64,000 bases of DNA from Scleroderma bovista (lineage: Eukaryota > Basidiomycota > Agaricomycetes > Boletales > Sclerodermataceae), in contig JAYMGJ010000098.1 of assembly GCA_037178675.1 (NCBI GenBank), positions 124,001 to 188,000 on the forward strand, read 5' to 3'. A model generated the notes under the pieces. That model was given only the letters and a program-made list of their open reading frames with translations. It did not search any database and was not told the DNA's origin. The translations under genes and the position numbers were made by a program. Below are positions 10,603 to 23,349 of the stretch, one piece after another (position 1 is the first letter of the stretch; every line of letters begins with the position of its first letter).

Positions 10603-11544
10603 TTCGTGAGGTTGTGAGGATGGGCTATAGCTACCTGGTCGCTGACTAAGCCAAGTACAATTTATCACTGAGAGAGAATTCCACATTTATATACCGCTAC
10701 AAGCAAACAGATGTGCTAAGACGCGGTGCCAGAAGGCCGTAGGAGGTGTTATGTAAGAAGTGTAGCTAAAGAGTTGTTGGACGTAGATTGGTAGGTCAGC
10801 ATTGTATGTAGGTGGTTTTGTCGCGGCAAAGTGAGGTTCCGGTGTAAGAAAAGCAAGGCTGTAAAAGAAAAGAAAAGAAAACGGATATCCCTCTGCTTCT
10901 AACTCAATCTCAATCAAATGCTTCCTGGCCGCTCATGCGGGTACCCAGAGAACTCGCGTTTGCTCCTGCGGGAGAGTAATCTCCGTAAGAAAGTGTAACC
11001 GATGAACACTGAAGGGGAGTGTCGAAGGAGGGGGGAGAGTTTGGTGGTCGGATTGATGAGGACAGCCTTGCAGGGTGGGGACTGGTTGGCTGTTGACAGG
11101 GCTGAGTATACCACCCCACAGCGATTGACAGATGAAAACATCCAGCCAGTGGGTGTTATTGGGGAGACATGGGGGTAAACGTTGCACGTGTGAGCAACGT
11201 GTTGAGTCGGTGATGGAAGTGTTGCACTGTTGTAGGACAAAAACAGCGGCGACGAGGGCTGTCGACTGCAAGACGACTGTTGTATAGGCAGGAGGTCGCG
11301 CTGCCTCCTTGTGCGTTACACAACGCGTCTTTTCCTCTGCCACTAGATCGTGGGAAAACTCGAGGATGGTGGTGGTACGAGTTCAAGAGTGCCCTCACAA
11401 TTTATCACTGAGCAGGCTAAATACTATGTACTATGTAGTATGTAATAGTCAAATACCGAAGTCTGAGTGTATCCTTGGGACGTCTCGCCGACCATCACTC
11501 GTAGTCACTAACTCGTGCCTACAGACCGTGTTCTTTGGCTTTTG
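10603..11544. other. Long divergent intergenic region, no supported gene
   Basis: About 940 bp separate the divergent starts of Cwf18 (-) and GUF1 (+). Between 10910 and 11400 three minus-strand frames stay open for 70-136 codons at once. Their translations show no recognisable family and overlap each other, which fits a stop-poor composition better than a gene. It presumably holds both promoters and 5' UTRs. A small or noncoding transcript cannot be excluded. Confidence 0.5.
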
Positions 11545-14431
11545 ATGATGCTCTTACGATATCTGCCCCGGGCATGTCCAAGCAAAATTTTCCATTTTTC
11601 TCTCGGGCAGTTGAGGCACTTAAATGTCTCCAGGGTGCCTGCTGCAGCCAGGACCATAGACACAACAGAATTTTTCTGTGATGCCATTCGGTAAGTTTGC
11701 GCTGCAAAATGCCTTGTCAATACCTGACCAATATCTTCAGCAACTTTTCCATTATTGCCCACATTGGTAAGGCCTGGGACCGTAACTGCACTGTCACCGC
11801 TCACGGCCATTTCTCAGACCATGGAAAGTCAACATTAGCTGACCGGTCAGTCAATTGGCACAGTGTGGTAGTACAGATTAACCTTGTAACCCGTTCAGGC
11901 TACTAGAGGTACACTCACCGCACTCCCTGGCTCCTGTTCTCATGACCGTCTGTCCAGCTTACTGGGACTATTCCGAGGAAACATACCGGTGCAAACCAAC
12001 AAGTTCTAGACAAGCTCAAAGTCGAGCGCGAACGAGGAATAACGGGTAGGCTCCACGACCGTTCTTCTTTGCCAGTTTCCTCACCACCGCTAAGTTAAAG
12101 CTCAAACTGCAAGGTCGAAGTCCACATTCCGCCTGGAAGAGGTTATGCTGACTTTCCCAGTATGATACACGACGCTAATGGAAACAAATATTTGCTTAAT
12201 CTCATCGATACCCCTGTACGAAGATCCTTATTGCCTGTGAACAGTTACTTTAATCGAAGTTACAGGGGCATGTTGACTTCTCATGGGAAGTGTCTCGTTC
12301 TCTGGCAGCTTGTCAGGGTGCGCTTCTACTCGTAGACGCTACGCAAGGTGTCCAAGCACAGTCAATATCCGTATTCCACATAGCCAAAGAACGTGGATTG
12401 ATGATTATTCCAGTACTAAACAAGGTTTGTCCTGAACTCTTACTTATTTGTTGATTTCAAGAAGCCCAGGACAGATTGATATGCCAGCAGCTGATCCACT
12501 GCGCATAATTGCGCAGTTGCAATCCACGTTTGGTATAGATGCTGGCGATGTTCTGCAAATATCAGCGAAGACGGGATTCGGCGTCGAAAAGGTCCTCCAA
12601 GCTGTTATTGAACGTATACCACCCCCATCAGGATCTGTTCATGAACCTCTGAAAGCTTTTCTCTTTGATTCGCAGTGAGTGTCGAGTAATTTATCGTACT
12701 TCGGCGTTGAGCGTTTGCAGTTACGACCAGTATAGGGGGGTCATTTCGCTAGTCAACGTCAGGCATGGAGTTATCCGCAAGGGTATATCGTGACGTTGTC
12801 CGAAATAGATAGGTATTAACTACTTGCGGGTGTATTAGGAGACAAGATAGTATCTTGTCATACCCGGAAAAAGTATGAGGTGACAGAGGTTGGTGTCCTT
12901 TACCCAGAGGAAGTCCCTACTACGTGTCTGCAACCTGGCCAAGTCGGTTACATTGCTTGCAATATGAAAGAGTCCTCAGAAGGTATGGCATGTTCAAGTC
13001 CCCAAGCACTGTTCTGATTTATATGCAGCTCACATTGGAGATACCCTTCATCAAGCCAACGTACATGTGGATCCTATACCAGGATTTCAACCGACAAAGG
13101 CAATGGTATGTCCACTTTGCAGTAGAGGAGGCAAGTTCTGATCTCGTATAGGTCTACGCCGGAATATTTCCTGTGGATACCAACGACTTTATCAAACTTG
13201 AGGAATCGATTCGACGAGTAAGACGATGTCGCCTATAATGAGCTTCTTCATTGATTCAGGGACGATCAGCTCACTCTTACAGATCGCAGCGTGACTATCC
13301 AACGGGAATCCTCTACAGCCTTGGGCCAAGGTTGCAGACTTGGCTTCCTCGGTACTTTGCACATGGATGTGTTTCGTCAGCGTTTGGAAGATGAATACGA
13401 TGCAAATATCATTGTAACTGCACCGACTGTCCCATATAGGGGTACGCCTTGTGGCTGGGCTGGAGGTGGTAACTAACTGATTCTGCAGTGATCTACAAGG
13501 ACAAGACTGTGGTCGTTAGTAATCCCACAGACTTCCCTGATGAGTGGGGACCCGCGTCTCGTGTTCGAGCCGTGGAAGAACCCATAGTGAACGCGTCCAT
13601 AATCGTCCCGGAAGGTGTGCAAATCATTTCTTTTTAAGTGATTAACCATAACTCCACCACCTGGCAGAATATTTAGGAAATATGATGGATTTATGTTTCT
13701 CTCGTCGCGCACAAGACGTGGATCACCGTTACTTGGACTCAGGCGGTAGCACGTCAGCTCGTGTCATGCTGACGTGTACCCTCCCATTGAGTGAGATAGT
13801 AACGGACTTCTTTGACCAGTTAAAGAGTAGAAGTTCTGGATATGCGAGCTTTGAGTGAGTGTCACCCAAATGATGAGGGGTGAGATCTGACCTTGCAGCT
13901 ATGAGGATGCTGGTTACAAAGCAAGTAATTTAGCCAAGGTGAGTAGTCAATGATCGATCATTCTTGAACTAAGTAGATATCAGATGACGTTCTTGCTAAA
14001 TGGAAAGGCAGTGGATGCGTTAGCCCTGATCGTTCATCGTTCGGTGGAACAAGAGGTTGGAAGAATGTGGGTCAAGAAACTGCGTCAGTGGATAGTTCTA
14101 CAGTACTGCTCCCGCATACGCTGATATAGCCTAGACAAGGTGATTCCTCGCCAATTATTTGAGGTACCAATTCAAGCTGCGGTCGGAAAAAAAATAGTTG
14201 CTCGCGAGACACTCTCGGCGATGCGTGCTGACGTGACAGCAGGCCTGTATGGAGGTAGGACATATTTTGAGATAGGCTTGCCTCTATTCTCACGGCAACA
14301 CAGGACACTATGAGCGCAAGTTGAAGCATCTGGAGAACCAGAAAGAGAGCAAGCGTCGGATGAAAAAAATAGGCAACGTGGACTTGCCGCAAGATGCATT
14401 CTTTGATATACTAAGCACCAGAGTAAAGTGA
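11545..14431 (+). CDS. GUF1: Mitochondrial translation factor GUF1 (EF4/LepA family GTPase)
   Basis: This GTPase acts on mitochondrial ribosomes and promotes back-translocation under stress. The first exon (from tandem ATG codons at 11545/11548) encodes a basic, hydrophobic presequence, [19 protein letters not shown], typical of mitochondrial import. After two introns the G domain reads [43 protein letters not shown] and VLNKIDMP. The LepA-specific C-terminal half follows: [19 protein letters not shown], then the C-terminal part [42 protein letters not shown] and [17 protein letters not shown]. At least ten short introns are needed. The exon at about 13985-14080 switches frame to read [16 protein letters not shown], which is the conserved reading. 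The stop is only 38 bp from the convergent eIF2B-beta stop. Confidence 0.93.
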
Positions 14432-14469
14432 TGCTAAATTGCGTTATCATGGGCAATCCGTGAACAATA

Positions 14470-15854
14470 TTACAACTCATAATCTTCGTCGTCATATGCT
14501 TCTTTGATCAGACGGTAGACGGAAGATGGTGGATGATCACCACTGCGAAAATACGTCAATCAAATAGCCGTAGAGAAAGAAGAACTACGCACTCGTTTGT
14601 AATATACGCATCAATCATCTCAGGTCTAACATAGTCATAATACGGGTTTACTACATCGACCTTATCTACCAGGTCACCTTCCTCAAACCCGAGCACGCTG
14701 CTTGGATCTGCAAAGTCAAGTGCGCCATATTCATGGTATAAATTCCATTGAGGAGTGAGTTTGAATTGTCCAGAACAAACAACGACTGGCGTGCTGTGTG
14801 CTCGTGCGGCAGTAGCAGCCAAGAGCGAACCAGTTATGGCGAACATGCCGCCATTGGCAAGAATCGCATGTGCACCCAGTATCACCTTGTTGATTCGGGA
14901 CATCAGTCCGTATATCGATGAATCAGGAACTAGGACGGTGGATATCCCAGACAATGAAAGGGACTGAGCCATTTCGCGACCACTGTATCTGTCACACGGA
15001 TGAATCCGAAACTATCCGAGAAGAAACGAGGTACGCTCACGATGGGGCAGTATCTGCCACGATGACAGTGTATTTGCGACTCGGAGCTGCTGCTTTCAAG
15101 AAAGCCTCGACAGTACTTGACTGGCCGATTGTGAGGATGATTTCACTGCAGTGATGTTTACTGAACTCATTTCGTACATGAAGAGATACAAACGTACTCC
15201 GAGTGGATGTGGTCCTTCGCATTTTTTGACACATTGTCGTATACGGTTTCGAGCTCGTCAAGGACGTCTTGGATAGCCTCCATTAGCACAGGCTTCAATG
15301 ATCTTGCAAATGCATCGGGGTCATCTGGATCGTTCTCCTTGAGGACTCCCCTCGTTTCATGCGACGTCCTTTGTGGAGCAGCTTGTTTCCGGGGCTGTCC
15401 CTGTGAGACAAACTTCGAGATGGAGAAGGCAGGTTTTGAGGTGGATGCAACAGCGGATCCTTTGGATGCTGTGTAGTATTCTTCTCGGATGTGATGCAAG
15501 ACTTTTCGGACAGTGTTTCCGACAGTGTATTCTAAAATGACATGCGAGCTGAACTATGAGATACACGGGAGAAGGAAAGCTCACCTTTGGGTTGCGCTTC
15601 AACGAGTTTCCTACCGACAGATCGGATAATATCGACGAGCTGATCTATATTCGAAAATCTGGCCTTGGACACCACTTGACGAAGAACGAGAACCGTTTCA
15701 AGTGCTGTTTCCTGTGATCCTACTACTTGACTATCGGAGAACACATGAAAAGTTAAGGGCGGTGCTGAGAGCATCGTACTGACCGCCTTCGAAGCCTTGC
15801 TGCAAGGTTTTCAACAACTCGCTGGTTTGCAGCGCTCGTCGCGTCAGTCGCCAT
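14470..15854 (-). CDS. GCD7: Translation initiation factor eIF2B subunit beta
   Basis: This is a regulatory subunit of the guanine-nucleotide exchange factor for eIF2; with alpha and delta it senses phosphorylated eIF2. The start at 15854 gives [24 protein letters not shown], followed by [16 protein letters not shown] and [20 protein letters not shown]. The conserved Rossmann-like half contains [60 protein letters not shown] and a [25 protein letters not shown] block. That last block is characteristic of the beta subunit rather than alpha or delta. It ends [21 protein letters not shown] at 14470. A Ser/Lys-rich linker near residues 110-150 carries [11 protein letters not shown]. Several short introns interrupt it. 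It converges on GUF1. Confidence 0.92.
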
Positions 15855-16068
15855 TATGATGTTGGCACAGTTGACTCCTGAAGGCTTGAGCATGAGCGGC
15901 CGAGTCACATCTAGCTCAACACGTGATCTGCGCCATAATTATGTCGGTTTATTTATCATTTATCGTTTTAGAGTTTTAACACAAGTCACGTCCATCCAAA
16001 TTGCTAGTACTACCACTGCCTCGGCCGGCACATCGTTGAACTGAACCGTACAAACCATCAACATACAT

Positions 16069-18527
16069 ATGAAGCACGCAAAACCTTCCGATGAGGCGAG
16101 GGTCCTTGTAATATATACGGGAGGAACTATTGGAATGCTCTTCAGCTCTCATGGTTATGTACCAGAACCGTTTTTTCTGACGGAAACGTTACGCAGGCAG
16201 AAACGTTTCCATGATCCATTCGAGGATTCCTTGTTCTCTAATTCAGCATCTGTGGAGGGTTATAGGGTGTGGTCTACCAGTGGAACTTCTACCCCGGTCA
16301 CACCCGAAATTTCAAACCTCAAGTTGATCATGCAGCATCCTACGTTCCTGGTTCGATCTTCACGTCCAATTGGCACCGTGCAGACCCTGCGACTTGGTCA
16401 GAGTGCCCCACCCACAGCAGTACAATACTGCGAGAAAATTTCCGAAGATGTGTACCAAGCACGCCTTCCCACCTTAGTTACTCCTCGAAGTACCGTATCC
16501 GATCAAAGCGGTAACAAGCGCATACGATATTCGATCCTTGAGGCATGTATCAAGTGTTTGTATGGCTAACTACTTGACAACTTCTTTCAGTGGACTCCCC
16601 TGCAGGACAGTAGCAATGTCGAAATGGATGGTCAGTGACTGCTAGAACCTTTGCGAAACTTTCTGCTGATGGCCTCATTTGCTTAGACTGGGTACGCATA
16701 GCTACTGAAATCGAGCTCAACTATCCTGCGTTTGACGCATTCGTTATCCTTCACGGGACCGACACAATGTCATATACATCTAGCGCCCTTAGCTTCCTTC
16801 TGGAAGATCTAGGAAAGACAGTGGTAAGCTGTGATCTGCATTTGCACGTTTAGCTTGACCGCCTCACGTTTGTAGATCCTTACTGGAGCCCAGATTCCCC
16901 TCTCGCAGTTGCGCAATGATGCCATAGACAACCTTCTTGGTGCACTTACAATTGCTGGCAATTATATTATCCCAGGTATCTTCGCTGAAAACTTCGCAAT
17001 GCGATGACCTTAGCCGCCACCGTAGAATGCAGTCTGTATTTCAATCACACTCTTTATCGCGGGAACAGAGTTTACAAAGCATCGACTTTTGATCTGAATG
17101 CTTTCCATAGTCCAAATTTTCCTCCATTGGTAAACGGTTCGTAATCCGGAAGGTACTTCACTATTGTATGCTCATTCTCGCAGTGGGAATTGACATCGTT
17201 GTAAATTGGAATGATGTGTTAAGGCAGACAAGTTTACGCCGTTTTAAGGCTCACAAAGGTTGTCCGTTTTCCTCATGTCAGACAGCTCACTGATTCGAAC
17301 CCAATTCAGAAATGAATCCTCATGTTGGTACGTGGATTTTGTTATAAGACGAGATAGTGACTTATGGCAGCACCTTAGCGACTCTCCGACTTTTTCCTGG
17401 AATGACTGGTGCTACTGCTCGGGCGTTTCTTGCCCCTCCAGCACGAGGTGCCGTTCTCGAAACATTCGGGGCCGGGAATTCACCGCAACGAGAAGACCTA
17501 ATGGACGCCCTCAAGCAAGCATGTGATGCTGGAGTAGTCATCGTCGCTATATCCCAGTGCACCAAGGGGTCCGTATCGGCTGCTTACCAGACTGGTAGAG
17601 CACTGCAACGAGTCGGTGTCGTGCCAGGTGGGGATATGACACCAGAGGTATGTCTGGAATAAACGCGTATTTTTGTTGTGACCTCAGTCGATGCGATATC
17701 TGCAGTGTGCTCTTACAAAGCTTAGCTACCTCCTCTCCAAGCCTGAACTTTCCGTAGCTCAAGTCAGGGAACTCATAGGCTTACCGCTCCGTGGCGAGCT
17801 TACTCGACACTCGACACCAGTGGCCCATGACCCCACTGTTCCTCAAGACCTACATGACATCCAGGGTTTATTAGACCGCTTTGTGCATTTGACCTCCACC
17901 AGTCGCCAAATACCCCCCATCTCTCTTTCTACAGATATCGGAGGGGTCGCACAAGATTCCGCTGCGCCGTGGTCCGAAACCGCTGCTGAGACTGCCTTTA
18001 CCGAAGCAGCTTTACTTCCCCACTTGATGCATCTTGCAGCAGCTCGCAACGATGTGAAGAGCCTTGAGTTTTGTCTTGAAGTGTCTGCCGACTGGGAGAT
18101 GGAAGACAATGCACGGGTTGTCATTCCTGGTGGTATTGTTAATTGTATCGATCCTGGTTCAAACCGCTCTCCGTTGCACGTAGCTGCTCTTAACGGTAGT
18201 AGTGCGTCCATCAGTCGCCTGCTAAAGGCCGGTGCACTAGTACATCTTAGGGACAATCTCGGACATACAGCTTTATATTATGTGAGTCTTCTTTTACTCT
18301 TGCGTCGAATGAACGACCCAAACTTGAAACAGGCAGCACGCCAGGGGTTTGCGGATATCGTGGATATCCTGGTTAGTGCAGGAGCCAATCTTGGTGGTCA
18401 CGAATATGAGTTTGGCTATGCTGCCCTTGCTCTCGAGAATGCACTGGATTCTGGGGACCACAGAGCTGCAAGTATTTGGAAGAAAACAGGGATGGATACC
18501 ACTACCTTGAAACATGATGTGGAATAA
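16069..18527 (+). CDS. Cytosolic-type L-asparaginase with C-terminal ankyrin repeats
   Basis: It hydrolyses L-asparagine to aspartate and ammonia. Both active-site motifs of the bacterial-type I/II fold are present: VLVIYTGGTIGML near the start (the Thr of TGGTIG is the nucleophile) and FVILHGTDTMSYT at about 16740-16780. ILTGAQIPLSQLRNDA, YFNHTLYRGNRVYK and LETFGAGNSPQ also match. After about residue 400 a linker leads to ankyrin repeats, NRSPLHVAALNGSSASISRLLKAGA and LGHTALYYAARQGFADIVDILVSAGAN. This architecture resembles animal ASPG. No signal peptide is seen, so the enzyme should be cytosolic. Of the short introns, the one at 18282-18332 (51 nt) interrupts the second ankyrin repeat, is a multiple of three and has no stop. 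The domain at residues 40-150 is longer than in bacterial enzymes. Confidence 0.9.
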
Positions 18528-18596
18528 AGTATATCCACTAACTTACATGGAGTGGGTATCTGCAAGTGATGTATGTAATGGAGGTTGTTAAGCTAT

Positions 18597-20283
18597 TCAC
18601 TCCAGAATGGCAACATCATCCTCACTGTCCCCAGTGCCCTTTACAGCATCAACTATCCGGTCACGAAGCGAGTTAAGGAAAAGGCCTTGCTGGGAACAGG
18701 GGAACGTAAAGCTATCCCCCATGTAAGACAGTCCTTTAACGAAGGATTCAGGCTCCTTGTCCAGATGGAGTGGAGAGTATTTGATTCGACGATGAACAAA
18801 ATCGTCATCGCTCATGGGTTCTCCGTTGGGGCCTCCATAGCCATTGAAGATGCGCATTGTGAAATATATGCCTGGAAAGGCACATGAGCATAACTGAGTT
18901 TTGACAACAATGTTTCACTTACTTTTTTCGTTTAGTCGCTCTCCCTCGATGTCGTCGTCACTGCGAGTCATCTCGTAATATGTGTAGATGCAATGAAAAA
19001 CTATCTCTTGCTCATCCGAGCCGGGTATATCCTCAAACTTGACATTGGTGACCAGCAGGCTTGACATGTCTTCGTAAAATTTGATGACCTCTATTATCTT
19101 GGGATCTTCTGAACCAAATTGTCGCCGTTGATGTGAACGGGATGATGTAGGCACAGTTTTTGAACCAGTCCGAGCAAGAAGTTCTTTTGATCGTGCTATC
19201 TCGGCATCTCGTTCACGTGTCACGTCGTTCACTATTTTCAAGTGAGCCAACAACCGGATGGAAAGAGTCGAGAACAAGACGAACCAAGTTGTTCGAGTTC
19301 CACTATGCGTTTATTTCGTTCAGCTATGGTGGCATCCTTATGCTTGATTACATCTTGGAGACGGGCCATATCTTGTTCCATCGCCCGTTTTTCCTCGTCT
19401 GCAGCTTCTCTGGTTAGAAAATGTAGTGCAACATTCTGACCGGTTCGCGCAAGGGGTTCAACGCGGGAAAGCTGTGAGGTTAACTCTTTGATGAGAGTAT
19501 CCTGCGCTGCGACGGATTATTGAAGTGGCACTAGAAACCAAAATCGGGCCTACTCTTTGCACGTTCTTCATACTGAACGCGGAGTTCTTCCAGTGCATTT
19601 TCCGGTTCAGTATTTCGGATTTGGAATAATTCATTCAGTTGGTGTGACAGAGAATCTCTCTGTGACTCAAGCTTCCGATGTATGAGTGAGTGAATAATTG
19701 ATTAGGGGAATCAGGTCGTACATCTTTGACTCGCTGTTTCCAACGTTCCAGTTCTTTTCGATAGACTGCATTCGTAGAGCTATGTGATTTGCTCGTATCA
19801 GCTACGGGGTTTGAGTGTGACCGTGTTGGAGGGACTCCGTTCTCATCTGTGTCCATTGGATTTCCAGCGACCTCTGACCCCTCTTCTGAGGTAGCCAGCT
19901 TTGTGCTTGACTTATGTCTTCTTGCAACCTTCTCCTTTCCCTTTGTAATGCTGGAAGAAGAGGCCACGGCGAGTTTGGAGGACGGCTTGGACATAGTCGG
20001 GATTGCATTCGGTGGTTCGTCCAGTGCCACGATCTCGTCGTCAAGCTCAGATATTTCTTGCGTCGTTTCGATGGGTTTCGAGGAGGTTTTGTCTGCAACA
20101 ACTGCACTCGGACCCGGAAGACCCAAGGCGACCGGTTTCCTGGATGGGGCACGCGCCTTTGAATTGGGTGGACGCGTCGATCCATTATACAAAACATCTA
20201 GCAGCTGTTTCAGAATCTGGATAAACTTCCTGGGCACATACTCCCAAAGGGACATACTCACTTATCTCATCGTCGGACGACAT
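18597..20283 (-). CDS. PCS1: Monopolin-type kinetochore protein, Csm1/Pcs1 family
   Basis: Csm1/Pcs1 clamps kinetochore microtubule-binding sites and acts at rDNA and in meiosis I. The first exon reads MSSDDEI (start 20283). A 64-nt intron follows, then a disordered Ser/Thr/Lys-rich region of about 150 residues that includes KGKEKVARRHKS. A long coiled coil comes next, with VYRKELERWKQRVKD, ALEELRVQYEERAK-like text and IVNDVTRERDAEIARSKELLART. The C-terminal globular domain contains EVIKFYEDMSSLLVTNVKFED, the FYEdMTnLLvtnVK block typical of the Csm1/Pcs1 C-terminal domain. It also has a final ESFVKGLSYMGDSFTFPCSQQ segment. It ends DDVAILE at 18597. Disorder, coiled coil and RWD-like head in this order support the call. 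Exon joins within the coiled coil are uncertain. Confidence 0.72.
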
Positions 20284-20807
20284 GTTCACAGTAGTATTCT
20301 TACAACCACTCGCATTCCTTACCTACTACTAAGTACTGCTTGCTCGCACTTCGCACCACCCGCTAGCTTACCACGTGACCAGCCCAAAACCACATTCGAA
20401 AGGCGACTCACCACGCTCAAAGTACACTGATCATCATAGAGTCTGGCCCGCCTGTCCGAATCGTACGAGTGATCCTGTGGGATGCATTCTTCGTGATCCG
20501 ATCTCTGGCAGGTGCAACAAAGTTGCATCGTTCAATCGGAACAGGGACCCCACAGAATAACAAGGTGTATCATAGGCTCAGATCATCGAAAGGGTTGTAT
20601 TCAGGTTGGGGGTAACTAAGCGTTAGGCTTACAAGTTCCAAATTGCACAATGGTGGTGACTGATAGTAGTAATCAGTGACGCGCACCATAGATAACATTG
20701 AGATAACATGCACTAGCTTGTCTGACTAATATTAAGTCTTACTAAGTCTCGACACGGTACCTGGTCCACTAGACGGAGACTGGGGCGCTCGCGAGCTCTA
20801 CATATCG
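20284..20807. other. Divergent promoter region between PCS1 and the adenosine deaminase gene
   Basis: About 525 bp between two divergent start codons. I see no ORF or RNA gene with support here, only unique sequence. Confidence 0.55.
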
Positions 20808-23038
20808 ATGACCGCGGTCCAGGAATACGAGCAAAAGCGTGCAGTACTAATTAAAGCGGATAGAGCCCTTCGCATCGACTATATATCATCGCCACCCACT
20901 GAATCCCTGGAAGATCATGCGGACAAGCTGATTCGCCAAATTCGCGCTGAAGAGGCCGTAGAAACTTGGGGTGTGGAACATGAGGGCATCCCCCATCCGT
21001 ACCCTGGGATGGAGTTCTTGTTAGGTATGAAATACTTTTTTTTTTTTGCGAAAGATTTGTGGTTAGTAAAATGTGAATCAGGGAAGGATATCATCACGGA
21101 GACGCGGCTTTTCAAGATTCTTAAGAATGTAGGTGGAACAGCTAGAGATAATGCAAGGCGTTTCAGATCAAGCACGTTAGATGCCGAAAGGGGCCCTACT
21201 CCATGTTCATCTCGAACTGACGGTTGACGCTCACTCTCTGCTACGATTGGCATTACCTCACAGGTCCATACACATCCGGTCACCTGAGGTCATAACTTCG
21301 GTAAATCTGTCTTCAGTCGTACCGGAAATTAAGCCACTGGACCCGGATTTTAAAGCGGAGGTCTTTTCCTTGACAGATCCCACTTACATTCCTGCTTCCT
21401 GGGCCCCTCTCCACTGTGCTCGCGAACTGTTCAACAAAGATCTTGGAGGTTCTCGAGGGTTTGACAAATGGGTTACAAATCACATGGTTATCAATGCCAG
21501 CACGGCCTATGTCACACACAATAACAACAAGCGGGTATGGTACACAGTGTGCTTTGCGCTGCTTGATGACGAACGGAGTAGCCACTGTGTTGACCAGATC
21601 TGGAACAAATTTCGCTCTTCAGCTCATTTATATATGGTATATTTCTCCTTGAATATAACTTTCTGCTGCACGCTGAAGATGTATCAGAGTCTCGTTTGCT
21701 ATACACCCATATGGGAACAATATATCCGACTGTTTTTAGAAGATACCATTGCAGATGGCGTAATGTATGTTGAGGCACGGGTAAATTTCAGTCTAAAGTA
21801 TACGCCCCGTTCCCAACTCTCTTTCATCCATTTACGGAACTTAATAGGTACATGATTGGTCCTGATGGCAAAGAGAATGTGCCACATATCGAGTGGCTTA
21901 GAGCATTCAAGCGAGTTGTAGACCGCTTCAAACAAGAAAAGGAAGATTTCGTTGATGCCAAGGTCTCGAGAGATTTCAATATATATGATCATTACACTGA
22001 GCGTTCGTGATAGGTTATATACACCGTCATCCGAGACTGTGACACTGAAGGATTGAGAGCCCATCTGCAGGACTGTCTGGCTATGACGAAAGCGTTCCCC
22101 GGCATGATTGTCGGTGAGTGTTAATTTAGGTGCAGTCTTTCGGCGGTCCCATTTGCTCTGTCAGGATTCGACCTTGTCGGAGAGGAGAACTCACTTAGAC
22201 CCTTGAGGGAATACATAGAGCCACTTTTACAGTTCAAAGAACATCAGAAGCAAGAGGGTACTTCTATACCCTACATCTTTCACGCCGGAGAGACCTGCGG
22301 TGATGGGACGTTGGCTGACGAGAATCTTTATGATGCTATCCTTCTTGGAACGAAGCGCATTGGGCATGGGTATACATGTTGTCACGAAGCATGCCGGTGT
22401 GCTCACTCGACCACTGAAGATTTTCTTTGGTGAAACATCCTAAGTTGATGCAAATATGCCGAGAACAAAGGATAGCGTTGGAGGTCTGTTCGGTTTCGTG
22501 AGTGTTGACTGAAGCTCGTGTGTTCTTGCCTTGACAGCCTCATACAGGAACGACATTCTGGTAATGGATTATCCGAACTAGTTGTTTTCCAGAGGAGTGA
22601 TCTTTTACACTTAGCGCCTTACAGGGTCAATGCCTATGCACCCACTTCCCATCTTACTGAATAATGGGGTTCCAGTTGTGCTCGGTTCTGATGACCCAGC
22701 TCTGTTCCAGAACAAGGGCCTAACTTACGACTTCTTTCAGGTATGGCTGGTATATATAATTGCCGTAGTTGGGGAGTACTGAAAGAGCCTTCTTGAGGTC
22801 CTCGTTGCGAGCGAAGTAAGTGGTCTTCTGACACTAGGTCATCTAGCACGTGATAGTATCGCTGTTCGTATGGATTCTCAACGTCGTATTTATTCTACTG
22901 ACTCTTTCGCCGCAGCACTCCATGTTAGCAGACACCGAGAAAGCGTGTTTGATGCAGAAATGGGAGGAACGCTGGACAAGCTTTCTGAGAGAGCTGGTGG
23001 CGTTGTATGGTCCTGTTTGCCATTTGCTTGGTCCTTAG
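20808..23038 (+). CDS. Adenosine deaminase-related growth factor (ADGF/ADA2 type), intracellular form
   Basis: It probably deaminates adenosine or a related purine nucleoside. Conserved metal-site text is MPKGALLHVHLE (HxH) at about 21180, FHAGETCGDGT with LGTKRIGHG at about 22280-22370, and VVLGSDDPALF at about 22675. The last carries the catalytic Asp-Asp pair. The ADGF family also shows SLTDPTYIPASWAPL, YTPIWEQYIR and DGVMYVEARVNF, all present. The C terminus is KWEERWTSFLRELVALYGP. The N terminus (MTAVQEYEQKRAVLIKADR) has no signal peptide, unlike animal ADA2, so the enzyme is likely intracellular. About ten short introns are needed. One intron near 21027-21082 contains a T11 tract. The intron just before HSMLADTEKA uses a weak donor (about 22865), so that junction is uncertain. 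Confidence 0.86.
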
Positions 23039-23349
23039 GCCTTAGGAGTTGTCGTCTGTACACTTTCCCCGTTAACTACGTACACGCATATCTTGCTTGT
23101 TCTCGTCGAACGCTCGACTGCCTTGACCGTACGCAGTGCAATTTGACTGGTTCCAGGAGGTAAGTCCATCCCAGGCTCCTTGGCAATCACCATGCCCAGA
23201 TCCGCCATTCCTCACCTCCTCCACCCTCTCCCCCGTTAGAATTCGCTTCTCCGACTCCCCAATCCAAATCACATTTCATATCACAGTCACTATCAAGCCA
23301 TCACCCCAGCCCCTTCCCCTATTACTCATATTCAGTAACTGAATTGGTC

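Noticed and set aside
10910..11400. Minus-strand frames of 69-136 codons as a possible gene.
   Set aside because: Three overlapping frames, no recognisable domain and no consistent splice model.
10661..11414. Identical 16-mer ACAATTTATCACTGAG at about 10661 and 11398, with a shorter relative at about 40490.
   Set aside because: A single repeated 16-mer is near chance level in 64 kb, and the flanks do not match.
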